Shown here: positions 20,125-28,854 of the stretch, piece after piece | How positions within the stretch are numbered: position 1 is the first letter of the stretch | How the letters are laid out: every line of letters starts with the position of its first letter | Source of the DNA: Mycobacterium terramassiliense | GTDB taxonomy: Bacteria > Actinomycetota > Actinomycetes > Mycobacteriales > Mycobacteriaceae | Assembly: GCF_900157385.1 (NCBI RefSeq) | Contig: NZ_LT717699.1 | Coordinates: 540,524 to 604,523 of the forward strand | Direction of reading: 5' to 3' | DNA length: 64,000 nucleotides | The notes under the pieces: generated by a model | Databases searched by the model: none | Told to the model about the DNA's origin: nothing | What the model saw: only the letters and a program-made list of their open reading frames with translations | Made by a program: the position numbers and the translations under genes

Positions 20125-21393
20125 CTATGGCTCGCAGGTGACATAGTTCGTCGCGTACACCCACGACAGGAAGCGGGCGACGGCCTCGGCGGATCGATGC
20201 GCCCGCGGGGAACTGAAGATGTCGAAAGCGTGCTGAGCGTGCGGCAATTCGGCATAGGCGACCGGGGACTTCGACACCGCGCGCAATTCCTCGACGAACT
20301 CCTTCGCCTCGCCGACCGGGATCAGCGAGTCGTCACGGCCGTGCAGCACGAAAAACGGTGGCGCGTCGGCCCTGAGCTCCCTGATCGGCGAGGCGTCCAG
20401 GTAGATGTGGCGGTGGGTGGTGAACTTCCTTTTGACGACGAACCTTTCGAGCAGCCCGATGAATTCGCGACGCCCCTCGCCGTGGGTGGAGAACCAGTCG
20501 TAGCGCCCGTACACCGGGACCGCCGCGGTCACCGAGGTGTCCGCCTCCTCGAACCCCGGCTGGAATTTCGGGTCGTTGGGCGTCAGCGCCGCGAGCGCGG
20601 ACAGGTGGCCGCCGGCCGACCCGCCCGTGATCGCGACGAAGTTCGGGTCGCCGCCGAAGCGGGCGATGTTGTCCTTGACCCAGGCCAGCGCCCGTTTGAC
20701 GTCGACGATGTGGTCGGGCCAGGTATGCACGGGGGAGACCCGGTAGCCGATCGACACGCACACCCAGCCGCGGGCGGCCAGGTGGCTCATCAGCGGGTAG
20801 GCCTGGGGACGGCGCATTCCGATCATCCACGCGCCGCCGGGGACCTGCAGCAGCACCGGCGCCTTGCCGTCGCGCGGCAGGTCGCGGCGCCGCCAGATGT
20901 CGGCCAGGTTGGCGCGGCCGTGCGGGCCGTAGGACACCACGTTCGTCTTCTCGACGTAGCGCCGGCGCGCCACGGTGTTGCCCAGCGGCAGGTTGCGACG
21001 GCCGCTGCGGCTCGGCTGCGTTTGCGGCAGCGCCTCCAGGGCCTCGGTGTAGTCGTGCCCCAACTGCTCGCGCAGGCCGGCCTCGAGCACCGGACCCGGC
21101 GTGGTGACGCCGCGGTAGCGGATCACCCCCAGGATCGCCCAGGACGCGGCCGTGAGCGCCAGCGCCGCCTTGCCGCGGGGCCCGGCGAAGTCGCCGCGCC
21201 GCGCCCGTCGCAGCGCGTCCACCACCGAGGCCGAGAAGTACACCCCGGGCACCTCGGACGTCGGCCAGCCAAACCAGAACACCAGCACGGTGCTGTACCC
21301 CTTGCGGGCCAGCGGTCGTAACCCGTTGGCGGCGTTGGCCAATTCCAGCGTGGCCCGCGCCAGCGGCCTCGGTTGTCTGATCTTGAACCGCAT
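20125..21393 (-). CDS. lipO: Alpha/beta hydrolase, esterase LipO
   Basis: 422 residues. An N-terminal extension with hydrophobic stretches (about 35-115) precedes a hormone-sensitive-lipase-like hydrolase domain. The oxyanion motif is VPGGAWMIG, the nucleophile elbow ITGGSAGGHLS, the acid GRDDSLIP and the histidine HAQHAFD. Such carboxylesterases cleave short acyl esters. It corresponds to M. tuberculosis lipO (Rv1426c). Its ATG overlaps the fadD12 stop by one base (TGATG), so both are in one operon with the upstream acyltransferase. Confidence 0.92.
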   Translation of the reverse strand: MRFKIRQPRPLARATLELANAANGLRPLARKGYSTVLVFWFGWPTSEVPGVYFSASVVDALRRARRGDFAGPRGKAALALTAASWAILGVIRYRGVTTPGPVLEAGLREQLGHDYTEALEALPQTQPSRSGRRNLPLGNTVARRRYVEKTNVVSYGPHGRANLADIWRRRDLPRDGKAPVLLQVPGGAWMIGMRRPQAYPLMSHLAARGWVCVSIGYRVSPVHTWPDHIVDVKRALAWVKDNIARFGGDPNFVAITGGSAGGHLSALAALTPNDPKFQPGFEEADTSVTAAVPVYGRYDWFSTHGEGRREFIGLLERFVVKRKFTTHRHIYLDASPIRELRADAPPFFVLHGRDDSLIPVGEAKEFVEELRAVSKSPVAYAELPHAQHAFDIFSSPRAHRSAEAVARFLSWVYATNYVTCEP

Positions 21394-23024
21394 CAGCCGC
21401 CGACCCGTGCCTGCAGCTCGTTGCGGAGGATCTTGCCGGTGCTGCCGCGGGGCAGCTCGTCGAGGACGGTGATCTCGCGCGGGACCTTGTAGTTGGCCAG
21501 GTTCTCGCGCACGTGCTGCTTGAGGCTCTCGGTAGTGGCCCCGGCCCCCGGGGCCAGCACCACGAACGCCGCCAGCCGCTGGCCGTACTGCTCGTCGCTG
21601 ACGCCGATCACCGCGGCCTCCGCCACCTCGGGGTGTGCCGCCAGCGTCTTCTCCACCTCGATCGGGTAGACGTTCTCGCCGCCGGACACGATCATCTCGT
21701 CGTCGCGCCCGACGACGAACAGGCGCCCGGCGTCATCGAGGTAGCCGACGTCGCCCGACGACATGAACCCGGCGTGAAAATCCTTCGTGCTGCCCGAGGT
21801 GTAGCCCTCGAACTGGGTGTCGTTGCGCACGTAAATGGTCCCGACCTCCCCCGTGGGCAGCTCGTTGAAATCCCCGTCCAGGATCCGGATTTCGGTTCCG
21901 CCCGCCGGCCGGCCCGCGGTGTCGGGGGCCGCCCGCAGGTCCGCCGGGGTGGCGGTGGCGATCATGCCGGCCTCGGTGGCGTTGTAGTTGTTGTAGATCA
22001 CGTCGCCGAACTGGTCCATGAATGCGATGACGACGTCGGGGCGCATCCGCGAGCCGGACGCCGCGGCGAATCGTAACGACTTGCAGGTGTACCGGTTTCG
22101 CACCTCGGCGGGCAGCTCCATGATGCGGTCGAACATCACCGGCACCACCGCCAGGCCGGTGGCCCGGTGGCGGTCGATGAGGTCGAGGGTGGCCTCCGGG
22201 TCGAACTTGCGCCGGGTGACCACGGTGCAGGCCATCGACGCGGCGAAGATCAGCTGCGAAAAACCCCACGCGTGGAACATCGGCGCCACGATCACGACGG
22301 TTTCCTCGGCCCGCCACGGCGTGCGGTCCAAAATCGCCTTGAGCGTCCCCACTCCGGCGTTGCCGCCAGTTTGGTTGGCGCCCTTGGGTGTTCCGGTGGT
22401 GCCAGAGGTCAGCAGGATCATCCTGCCCTTGCGCCCGGAGCGGTGCGGCCGTTGACCGGGGTGATCGGCGATGAGCCGCTCGACGGTCGCCCCGCGCTGC
22501 CCGTCTGAGGTCCAGGCCAGGATCCGGGTGGCGTCGGGCTTGTCGGCCAGCGCGCGATCCACGGTCTCGGTGAACTCCTCGTCGTAGACGACCGCGTCGA
22601 CGCCTTCGCGGTTGACCACCTCGGCCAGGGCCGGCCCGGCGAACGACGTGTTGAGCAGCACGACGTCGGAGCCGATCCGGTTGACGGCCACCACCGCCTC
22701 GACGAAGCCGCGGTGGTTGCGGCACATGATCCCGACGACCTTGGGTTGCCCCGAGGGCAAGCCCTGCAGCGCCGCGGCGAACGAATTGATCCGCTCGTCG
22801 AGCTGCCGCCAGGTCAGCGTCCCCAGCTCGTCGATCAGGCCGGGACGTTCCGGGCAGCGCGCCGCCGCGCTGGCGAAGCCCACGGTCATGCCCAGGCCTT
22901 CGCGGCGCATGGCGGCGGCCATCTTCAGGTAGCGGTCGGGTCGCAGCGGCGCGATCATCCCGGCGCGCCACAGGGTGCCCAAGACGCCGAAGCCGCCGCG
23001 GGCCTGGTTGACAGGGGAGGCCAC
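21393..23024 (-). CDS. fadD12: Fatty-acid-CoA/AMP ligase FadD12
   Basis: 543 residues of the ANL adenylation superfamily. The P-loop is ILLTSGTTGTPKGAN, the A5-type block YNNYNATEAGMIA, the A8 hinge GRDDEMIVSGGENVYP, and the C-terminal catalytic lysine GSTGKILRNEL. It should activate a fatty or related carboxylic acid to its adenylate and then CoA thioester. It lies three bases after the acyltransferase gene and is coupled to lipO, so ligase, acyltransferase and esterase may act on one lipid; that is inference. Confidence 0.92.
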   Translation of the reverse strand: MASPVNQARGGFGVLGTLWRAGMIAPLRPDRYLKMAAAMRREGLGMTVGFASAAARCPERPGLIDELGTLTWRQLDERINSFAAALQGLPSGQPKVVGIMCRNHRGFVEAVVAVNRIGSDVVLLNTSFAGPALAEVVNREGVDAVVYDEEFTETVDRALADKPDATRILAWTSDGQRGATVERLIADHPGQRPHRSGRKGRMILLTSGTTGTPKGANQTGGNAGVGTLKAILDRTPWRAEETVVIVAPMFHAWGFSQLIFAASMACTVVTRRKFDPEATLDLIDRHRATGLAVVPVMFDRIMELPAEVRNRYTCKSLRFAAASGSRMRPDVVIAFMDQFGDVIYNNYNATEAGMIATATPADLRAAPDTAGRPAGGTEIRILDGDFNELPTGEVGTIYVRNDTQFEGYTSGSTKDFHAGFMSSGDVGYLDDAGRLFVVGRDDEMIVSGGENVYPIEVEKTLAAHPEVAEAAVIGVSDEQYGQRLAAFVVLAPGAGATTESLKQHVRENLANYKVPREITVLDELPRGSTGKILRNELQARVGG

Positions 23025-23027
23025 GGC

Positions 23028-23837
23028 TCAGCCCAGGATCGGGAAGCGTCGCTGGGCCGCGAGCTCGTCGAGCGCCTGCTGCATCACCGACCGCACGTGC
23101 TCGTCGACCTCGTCGACGTCGGGGTCGTCGCCGAACTGCGCGGCGATGTCGATGGGCGGGAGAACCTGCGTCACGATCTTGGCGGGCAGCGGCACGTTGG
23201 GCGGCACGACGGCGCTGAGCCCGAACGGGAAGCCGAACGACAGCGGCAGAATTGCGCTGCGCAGCAAGCGCTTTATGCCCAGGCGCTCGGCCAGCCAGGT
23301 CCCGCGGGTCAGGTAGAGCTGGGTCTCCTGTCCGCCGATCGACACGGCGGGGACGATGGGCACGCCGGCCTCGATCGCCGTGCTGACGTATCCCTTGCGG
23401 CCGTTGAAGTCGATGACGTTCTCCGAGAGCGTGGGCCGGTACGCGTCGTAATCGCCGCCGGGAAAGACGACCACCACGCCCCCGGACCGCAGCGCCTTGG
23501 CCGCGTTCTCCCGGGTGGCCCGGATGTAACCGGTGCGCCTGAACAGCGACGCCGTGGGGCCGGTCATGAGGATGTCGTGGCTCAGCGTGTAGACCGGCCG
23601 GCCGTAGCCGAACTTCTCGTAGAACCCGACGCTGAAGATCGGGACGTCCATGGGGAACATGCCGCCGGAGTGGTTGCCAACCACCAGCGCCCCGCCCGGC
23701 GGGAATGAATCCAAGCCGTGCACCTCCGACCGAAAATACGTCTTCAGAAACGGGCGCATCACGCTCATCAGGCGCTGGGTCAGACCGGGGTCGAATTTTT
23801 CGATGTCCTCGATGTCTGGGCTGTCGCTGTCGGTCAC
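23028..23837 (-). CDS. Lysophospholipid/MGAT-like acyltransferase (Rv1428c-like)
   Basis: 269 residues of the PlsC-related acyltransferase superfamily, in the form with VVGNHSGGMFPMDVPIF as the catalytic His block and VVFPGGDYDAYRP as the acyl-acceptor/phosphate block; this variant is the MGAT-like subgroup rather than canonical HX4D PlsC. It likely acylates a glycerolipid. The start has a strong site (GAGGAGAG) and a TACCAT -10 element lies at 23891-23886 on the minus strand. It heads the three-gene operon with fadD12 and lipO. Confidence 0.86.
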   Translation of the reverse strand: MTDSDSPDIEDIEKFDPGLTQRLMSVMRPFLKTYFRSEVHGLDSFPPGGALVVGNHSGGMFPMDVPIFSVGFYEKFGYGRPVYTLSHDILMTGPTASLFRRTGYIRATRENAAKALRSGGVVVVFPGGDYDAYRPTLSENVIDFNGRKGYVSTAIEAGVPIVPAVSIGGQETQLYLTRGTWLAERLGIKRLLRSAILPLSFGFPFGLSAVVPPNVPLPAKIVTQVLPPIDIAAQFGDDPDVDEVDEHVRSVMQQALDELAAQRRFPILG

Positions 23838-24206
23838 GTCTCTCCTCGTGGCGCTGGCGGGCCGCGATGCCCGTCGAGTCCCTCGATGGTAGCGACCGGG
23901 ACGCGGGCCGCCGGCACGATGTTTTGCCCGGACTTGTACCCACGGTCGGTTCGGCCCAACCTACAACGGATGTATCCATCGTCCGGCCCTATGGCGCCGG
24001 TCTGGCCGGGGGGTTATCGTTACCTCTCGCCAATCACCCAATCCCCAGCTGAAAGGGCCGAAATGGACGTCGCCGGTCTGTCCGACGAGCGCGGTACCCG
24101 CCCGGCCGCTGGGCACGGTTCGAGTGGCGTTCGGGACCGGCGGGGGCGTAAGCCCCGCAGCAGCGCGGTCCGCCCCGGCCCCGTCAATGTCCGCCTAGGA
24201 GGGGCC
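23838..24206. other. Divergent intergenic region, acyltransferase operon / helical protein
   Basis: It holds a candidate minus-strand -10 (TACCAT, 23891-23886) for the lipid operon. On the plus strand TATCGT near 24014 is a possible -10. An ATG at 24063 with GAAAGGG upstream could start a longer version of the next gene, but the encoded 48 residues are Arg/Gly/Pro-rich and do not look conserved. Confidence 0.4.
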
Positions 24207-24515
24207 ATGCCTTCGGTGACCATGAACCGGCAAGCCCGCGATGTCACGCTCTCGGCTGCGGCGGTCGAGACGGCCGACCACCGTCAGGCCGACTACTTCC
24301 GGCGGATCCTGGTCCAGAGCCGCCGTCAGATCGAACACCGGCTCGGTGAGTACCAGAAGGCGATCGTGGTCGCCGAAGCCGCGGGCGACGCGGAGGGCGC
24401 CGACGGCTTGCGGCGTATGGCGCGCAGCGAAGAGCGGGAATGTAAGACCTTGGACGGCATGATCGAAAACCTGCAGCGGCGGTTCCCGCACCGGCCCCGG
24501 CCCGCGGCCCGCTAG
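24207..24515 (+). CDS. Small helical hypothetical protein
   Basis: 102 residues, mostly charged alpha-helix: RQADYFRRILVQSRRQIEH..., EYQKAIVVAEAAGDAEGADGLRR and ERECKTLDGMIENLQRRF suggest a coiled-coil hairpin. There is no signal peptide. I do not recognise the family. The start at 24207 is directly preceded by AGGAGGGG, the best ribosome binding site nearby, although the spacing is short; an alternative ATG at 24063 would add 48 low-complexity residues. It lies 125 bases before the DUF3556 gene and could belong with it. Confidence 0.6.
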   Translation: MPSVTMNRQARDVTLSAAAVETADHRQADYFRRILVQSRRQIEHRLGEYQKAIVVAEAAGDAEGADGLRRMARSEERECKTLDGMIENLQRRFPHRPRPAAR

Positions 24516-24640
24516 GGCCACCGCGGTCGCCGCTTCAAACAGGCTGCGCGTCAGCAATTCTCGTTGACCCATACCGTTGGGCCCGTCGCTGCGGATAGAT
24601 TGTATTCGCCAGCTGGTTCACCTCGGACTTAAGGCCTGCC

Positions 24641-26365
24641 ATGGGATTCATGTCACCGGAGCTACCGGACGTCGACCCCGACACCTGGCGGACGTTGTCA
24701 CGGGCGACGCGACTGCAGGTCGTGACCCGGCACTGGGCGGAGCACGGGTTCGGCACCCCCTATGCGGTCTACCTGTTGTACCTGCTCAAGATCGCCCTGT
24801 ACGTCGCGGCACCGGCCGCGATCATCTCGCTGACCCCCGGGTTGGGCGGGCTGGCCCGCATCGGCGACTGGTGGACGCAGCCGATCGTGTACCAGAAGTT
24901 CATCGTGTTCACGCTGCTGTTCGAGGTCCTCGGTTTCGGCTGCGGCTCGGGCCCCCTGACCGGTCGGTTCATGCCGCCCGTCGGGGGGTTCCTGTATTGG
25001 TTGCGCCCCAACACGATTCGGCTGCCCGCGTGGCCGGGCAAGGTCCCGTTCACCGCCGGTGACAACCGCACCGCCGTCGACGTCGCCCTCTATGCCGTCG
25101 TGCTGCTCGGCGGGGTGTGGGCGCTGGTGTCGCCGGGGCCCCTGATCGACCCGGTCCGGGTGGTGCCGACGATCGTCGCGCTGGCGGTGCTGGGTCTGCG
25201 GGACAAGACGATCTTCCTGGCCGCGCGCGGCGAACACTATTGGCTGAAGCTGTTCGTTTTCTTCTTCCCGTTCACCGATCAGATCGCGGCCTACAAGATC
25301 ATCATGTTGTGCCTGTGGTGGGGAGCGGCGACCTCCAAGCTCAACCACCACTTCCCGTACGTGGTCTCGGTGATGACGAGCAACAACGCGCTGCTGCGGC
25401 CCAAGCTGTTCAACCCCGTCAAGCACGCGCTGTACCTCGACCACGTCAACGACCTGCGGCCCTCCTGGTTGCCGAAGGCCATGGCGCATATCGGCGGCAC
25501 CACGGCGGAATTCGTGGTTCCGACGCTGCTGGTGTTCGTCGCCGGCGATCAACCCTGGCGATGGTTCCTGATCGGGTTCATGGTGATCTTCCACCTCAAC
25601 ATCCTGTCCAACCTCCCGATGGGGGTGCCGTTGGAGTGGAACGTGTTCTTCATCTTCTCGCTGTTCTATCTGTTCGGGCACTACGGCGCGATCCGCGCCA
25701 CGGACCTTAGGTCGCCTGTGCTGCTCGCCCTCATCGCCGTCGCCGTAGCCATTGTGATCGCGGGAAACATGTTCCCCGAGAAGATCTCGTTCCTGCCGGC
25801 GATGCGCTACTACGCGGGCAACTGGGCCACCAGCGTGTGGTGCTTCCGCGCGGGCGCCGAGGACAAGATCGAGGCGAGCGTCGTGAAAAGCTCTGCGCTC
25901 GTGGTGAATCAGCTGGCCAAGCTCTACGGCGCCGGGACCGCCGAAGTGATGTCGGACAAGGTGGCGGCGTTCCGGGCGATGCACACCCATGGCCGGGCGC
26001 TCAACGGGCTGCTGCCCCGCGCGATCGACAACGAGGCCGACTACAGCATCCGCGAGGGCGAAGTGGTCGCCGGGCCGTTGGTCGGATGGAACTTCGGCGA
26101 GGGTCACCTGCACAACGAGCAACTGCTCGAGGCGGTGCAACGGCGCTGCGGATTCGCCGACGGCGACGTCCGCGTCATCGTGCTCGAAGGCCAACCGATC
26201 CACATCCAGAAGCAGTGGTACCGCATCCTGGACGCCAAGACCGGGCTGATCGAGGCGGGCTACGTGGAGGTTGCCGACATGCTGACCCGCCAACCGTGGC
26301 CCGAGCCCGGGGACGAATTCCCGGTCCACCTCACGACGCAACCGGTCGTTCACGGCGAGTCGTGA
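24641..26365 (+). CDS. DUF3556 integral membrane protein (Rv1431-like)
   Basis: 574 residues. The N-terminal about 400 residues hold roughly nine or ten membrane helices (LYLLKIALYVAAPAAIISL, VALYAVVLLGGVWALVSP, LFVFFFPFTDQIAAYKIIML, FVVPTLLVFVAGD, LFYLFGHYGAI and others) with conserved His and Asn residues in SKLNHHFPYVVSVMTSNN. The last about 170 residues are soluble (FRAMHTHGRALNGLLPRAI, GWNFGEGHLHNEQLLEAVQ). The family is annotated only as DUF3556. Its stop overlaps the GTG of a desaturase-like flavoprotein, and the pair is conserved as Rv1431-Rv1432. A membrane enzyme in lipid or isoprenoid chemistry is possible but unproven. Confidence 0.88.
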   Translation: MGFMSPELPDVDPDTWRTLSRATRLQVVTRHWAEHGFGTPYAVYLLYLLKIALYVAAPAAIISLTPGLGGLARIGDWWTQPIVYQKFIVFTLLFEVLGFGCGSGPLTGRFMPPVGGFLYWLRPNTIRLPAWPGKVPFTAGDNRTAVDVALYAVVLLGGVWALVSPGPLIDPVRVVPTIVALAVLGLRDKTIFLAARGEHYWLKLFVFFFPFTDQIAAYKIIMLCLWWGAATSKLNHHFPYVVSVMTSNNALLRPKLFNPVKHALYLDHVNDLRPSWLPKAMAHIGGTTAEFVVPTLLVFVAGDQPWRWFLIGFMVIFHLNILSNLPMGVPLEWNVFFIFSLFYLFGHYGAIRATDLRSPVLLALIAVAVAIVIAGNMFPEKISFLPAMRYYAGNWATSVWCFRAGAEDKIEASVVKSSALVVNQLAKLYGAGTAEVMSDKVAAFRAMHTHGRALNGLLPRAIDNEADYSIREGEVVAGPLVGWNFGEGHLHNEQLLEAVQRRCGFADGDVRVIVLEGQPIHIQKQWYRILDAKTGLIEAGYVEVADMLTRQPWPEPGDEFPVHLTTQPVVHGES

Positions 26366-27786
26366 CCAACGCGGTCGTCGTCGGCGCCGGGCCCAACGGC
26401 CTCGCCGCCGCGATCCACCTGGCTCGCAGCGGGGTCGACGTGCACGTGATGGAGGCCCGCGACACGGTCGGCGGGGGAGCGCGCTCGGGTGAGCTGACGG
26501 TCCCCGGCGTCATCCACGACCACTGCTCGGCGACCCACGCGTTCGGCGTCGGCTCGCCGTTCTGGAAACGGATCGGGCTTCAAAGCCATGGGCTGGTGTG
26601 GAAGTGGCCCGAAATCGACTGCGCGCACCCGCTCGACGACGGCACCGCGGGCGTGCTGTATCGGTCGATCGAGGCGACCGCCGCCGGCATGGGGCCGGAC
26701 GGGAAACGGTGGCGGCGCGCCTTCGGGGACCTCGCGGCGGGATTCGACGAACTCGCCGAGGATTTCTTCCGGCCGATCCTGCACCTTCCGCGGCACCCGG
26801 TCCGCGTCGCCCTGTTCGGCCCGCGGGCGCTGCTGCCCGCGACCGCGCTGGCCCGGTGGTTTCGCACCGAGCGGGCGCGCGCGTTGTTCGGCGGGGCGGC
26901 CGCGCACATGTTCACCCGGCTGGACCGGCCGCTCACCGCGGCCATGGGGCTGATGTTTGTGGCGGGCGGGCACCGCCACGGCTGGCCCGTCGCCGAGGGA
27001 GGATCCGGGTCGATCATCCGGGCGCTGGCCGCGGCCCTACAGGCGCACGGCGGCACCGTGAGCACCGGGGTGACCGTCGCCGACCGCCGCGACGTCCCCG
27101 CCGCCGACATCGTCATGCTCGACCTCAGCCCGGCCGCGGCGCTGAAAATCTACGGCGACGTCATGCCCGGCCGCGTCGCGCGCTCCTACCGGCGCTACCG
27201 CCAGGGGTCCTCGGCGTTCAAGGTCGACTTCGCGATCGAGGGCCACATCCCGTGGACCAACCCCGACTGCCGCCGCGCCGGCACCGTGCACCTGGGCGGC
27301 GCGTTCGCCGAGACCGTCGACACCGAACGTCAACGCGCGCAGGGCAAGATGGCGCAACGGCCGTTCGTGCTCGTCGGGCAGCAGTACCTGGCCGACCCGT
27401 CCCGGTCGTCGGGCAACGTCAACCCGATCTGGGCCTACGCCCATGTGCCGTTCGGCTACACCGGCGATGCGACGGCCGCGATAGTGGACCAGATCGAGCG
27501 GTTCGCCCCGGGCTTCCGCGACCGCGTCACCGCGACCGTCAGCACGGGCACCGCCGACCTGGCGGCCTACAACCCCAACTACATCGGGGGGGACATCGTC
27601 GGCGGCGCCAACGACCGGCTCCAGGTCATCCTGCGCCCCCGGATCGCGGTCGACCCGTACGCGACCGGCGTGCCGGGTGTCTACCTGTGTTCGCAGTCGA
27701 CGCCGCCGGGAGCCGGGATCCACGGGCTGTGCGGGTACCACGCCGCCGAGTCGGCGCTGCGGTGGCTGACCGTGGCCAAAACGTGA
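26362..27786 (+). CDS. FAD-dependent phytoene-desaturase-like oxidoreductase (Rv1432-like)
   Basis: 474 residues. The dinucleotide-binding fold is at the start (VVVGAGPNGLAAAIHLAR, with MEARDTVGGGARS following), and the C-terminal FAD block is GVYLCSQSTPPGAGIHGLCG. This is the NAD(P)/FAD oxidoreductase group related to carotenoid desaturases and retinol saturases. The start is a GTG overlapping the DUF3556 stop (GTGA), so the two are translationally coupled and probably act together, perhaps redox enzyme plus membrane partner. Substrate unknown; carotenoid genes are not seen nearby. Confidence 0.88.
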   Translation: MTNAVVVGAGPNGLAAAIHLARSGVDVHVMEARDTVGGGARSGELTVPGVIHDHCSATHAFGVGSPFWKRIGLQSHGLVWKWPEIDCAHPLDDGTAGVLYRSIEATAAGMGPDGKRWRRAFGDLAAGFDELAEDFFRPILHLPRHPVRVALFGPRALLPATALARWFRTERARALFGGAAAHMFTRLDRPLTAAMGLMFVAGGHRHGWPVAEGGSGSIIRALAAALQAHGGTVSTGVTVADRRDVPAADIVMLDLSPAAALKIYGDVMPGRVARSYRRYRQGSSAFKVDFAIEGHIPWTNPDCRRAGTVHLGGAFAETVDTERQRAQGKMAQRPFVLVGQQYLADPSRSSGNVNPIWAYAHVPFGYTGDATAAIVDQIERFAPGFRDRVTATVSTGTADLAAYNPNYIGGDIVGGANDRLQVILRPRIAVDPYATGVPGVYLCSQSTPPGAGIHGLCGYHAAESALRWLTVAKT

Positions 27787-27842
27787 CTGAGATTTGACCA
27801 ATTGCGAACGCGCCCTTGCGCTTCCGCTGGTCATCCGGCCTT

Positions 27843-27848
27843 TACCAT
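27843..27848 (+). promoter_or_regulatory. Candidate -10 element for the L,D-transpeptidase gene
   Basis: TACCAT would place the transcript start at about 27855, immediately before the palindrome at 27856-27870. No clear -35. Confidence 0.35.
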
Positions 27849-27855
27849 CCTATTA

Positions 27856-27870
27856 CAACTGTGTCAGTTG
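27856..27870. promoter_or_regulatory. Palindrome in the leader of the L,D-transpeptidase gene
   Basis: CAACTG-TGT-CAGTTG is a perfect inverted repeat 36 bases before the ATG, at the predicted transcript start. It could be a repressor operator. The regulator is unknown. Confidence 0.4.
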
Positions 27871-27906
27871 AAGGATTTAGGTCAGTCATCGTAAGGAATT
27901 GGAGCC

Positions 27907-28755
27907 ATGCGGGCGGTTGTTCGGTGTGTGCTTGCCGTCATCGGGATCGCTGCAAGCGTGGTTGCCGGGCCGGTCGACGTGCACCTGGCGGCGGCGACCC
28001 GGCCGTACGGCCTCGCCATCGCCTCGGTGTTGCCCGCGCGCGGCTCGGTGGTCGGCGTGGCGCACCCGGTGGTGGTGACCTTCAGCGCCCCCGTCACCAA
28101 CCGGCACGCGGCCGAGCGCGGCGCCCAGGTCACCTCGTCGCCGCCGATGACCGGCAAGTACGAGTGGCTCGACGACGACGTGATGCGCTGGGTTCCCGAC
28201 CGTTTCTGGCCTGCGCACAGCGCGGTGGCCCTCGCGGTGGGCGGCCTGGCCACCGAATTTCAAACGGGTCCCGCCGTCGTCGGCGTTGCCAACATCGCCG
28301 ACCACACCTTCAAGGTGACCATCGACGGGGTCGAGTCCGGGCCGCTGCCCGCCCCGCACCACCGGCCCCACTGGGGGGAAGAGGGCGTGCTGCCGGCCTC
28401 GATGGGCAGGCCCGAGTACCCGACGCCGGTCGGCTCCTACACCGTCCTGTCCAAGGAGCGCACGGTGATCATGGACTCGAGCAGCGTCGGCATCCCGGTC
28501 GACGCCCCCGACGGCTACCGCATCCCGGTGGACTACGCCGTCCGCATCACCAGCCGCGGCCTCTTCGTGCATTCGGCTCCGTGGGCGGTCAACGCGATGG
28601 GGCTGGAGAATGTCAGCCACGGCTGCATCAGCCTGAGCCCCGAGGACGCGGAGTGGTACTACAACACGGTCCACGTGGGCGATCCGGTGATCGTGCAGGA
28701 CTCGCCACCGCAACGGCCACAGCCGCCGTTGCTGTGGGAGGCCCCACCAAGCTGA
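27907..28755 (+). CDS. L,D-transpeptidase (LdtC / LdtMt3 type)
   Basis: 282 residues. An N-terminal signal sequence (VVRCVLAVIGIAASVVAG) is followed by one Ig-like domain (about 35-125, IASVLPARGSVVGVAHPVVVTF) and a YkuD catalytic domain (about 130-270) with the active-site motif SHGCISLSPEDAEWYY; the cysteine nucleophile is in HGCIS. These enzymes make 3-3 crosslinks in mycobacterial peptidoglycan and are targets of carbapenems. Position after the Rv1431-Rv1432 pair matches Rv1433 (LdtMt3). A proline-rich tail follows the catalytic domain. The gene ends before a strong bidirectional terminator. Confidence 0.92.
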   Translation: MRAVVRCVLAVIGIAASVVAGPVDVHLAAATRPYGLAIASVLPARGSVVGVAHPVVVTFSAPVTNRHAAERGAQVTSSPPMTGKYEWLDDDVMRWVPDRFWPAHSAVALAVGGLATEFQTGPAVVGVANIADHTFKVTIDGVESGPLPAPHHRPHWGEEGVLPASMGRPEYPTPVGSYTVLSKERTVIMDSSSVGIPVDAPDGYRIPVDYAVRITSRGLFVHSAPWAVNAMGLENVSHGCISLSPEDAEWYYNTVHVGDPVIVQDSPPQRPQPPLLWEAPPS

Positions 28756-28796
28756 CACCCGAATCCGCTGTTACCGAAGGCTTTTCATCCCCCACA

Positions 28797-28839
28797 ACGA
28801 AACGGACCCGCTGGGCTTAACCCAGCGGGTCCGTTTCGT
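28797..28839. terminator. Perfect 19-bp stem-loop, bidirectional terminator
   Basis: Arms 28797-28815 and 28821-28839 are fully complementary around the loop CTTAA. The stem includes AAA/TTT near its base, so either strand gives a short T-run. It separates the convergent L,D-transpeptidase and Pro/Val/Gly-rich protein genes. One of the clearest hairpins in the window. Confidence 0.85.
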
Positions 28840-28854
28840 CGGAGCGGATCGGGC

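Noticed and set aside
23718..24206. Long upstream extension of the small helical protein
   Set aside because: It is antisense to the acyltransferase and its promoter region, and the predicted residues are low-complexity; the frame is open only by composition.
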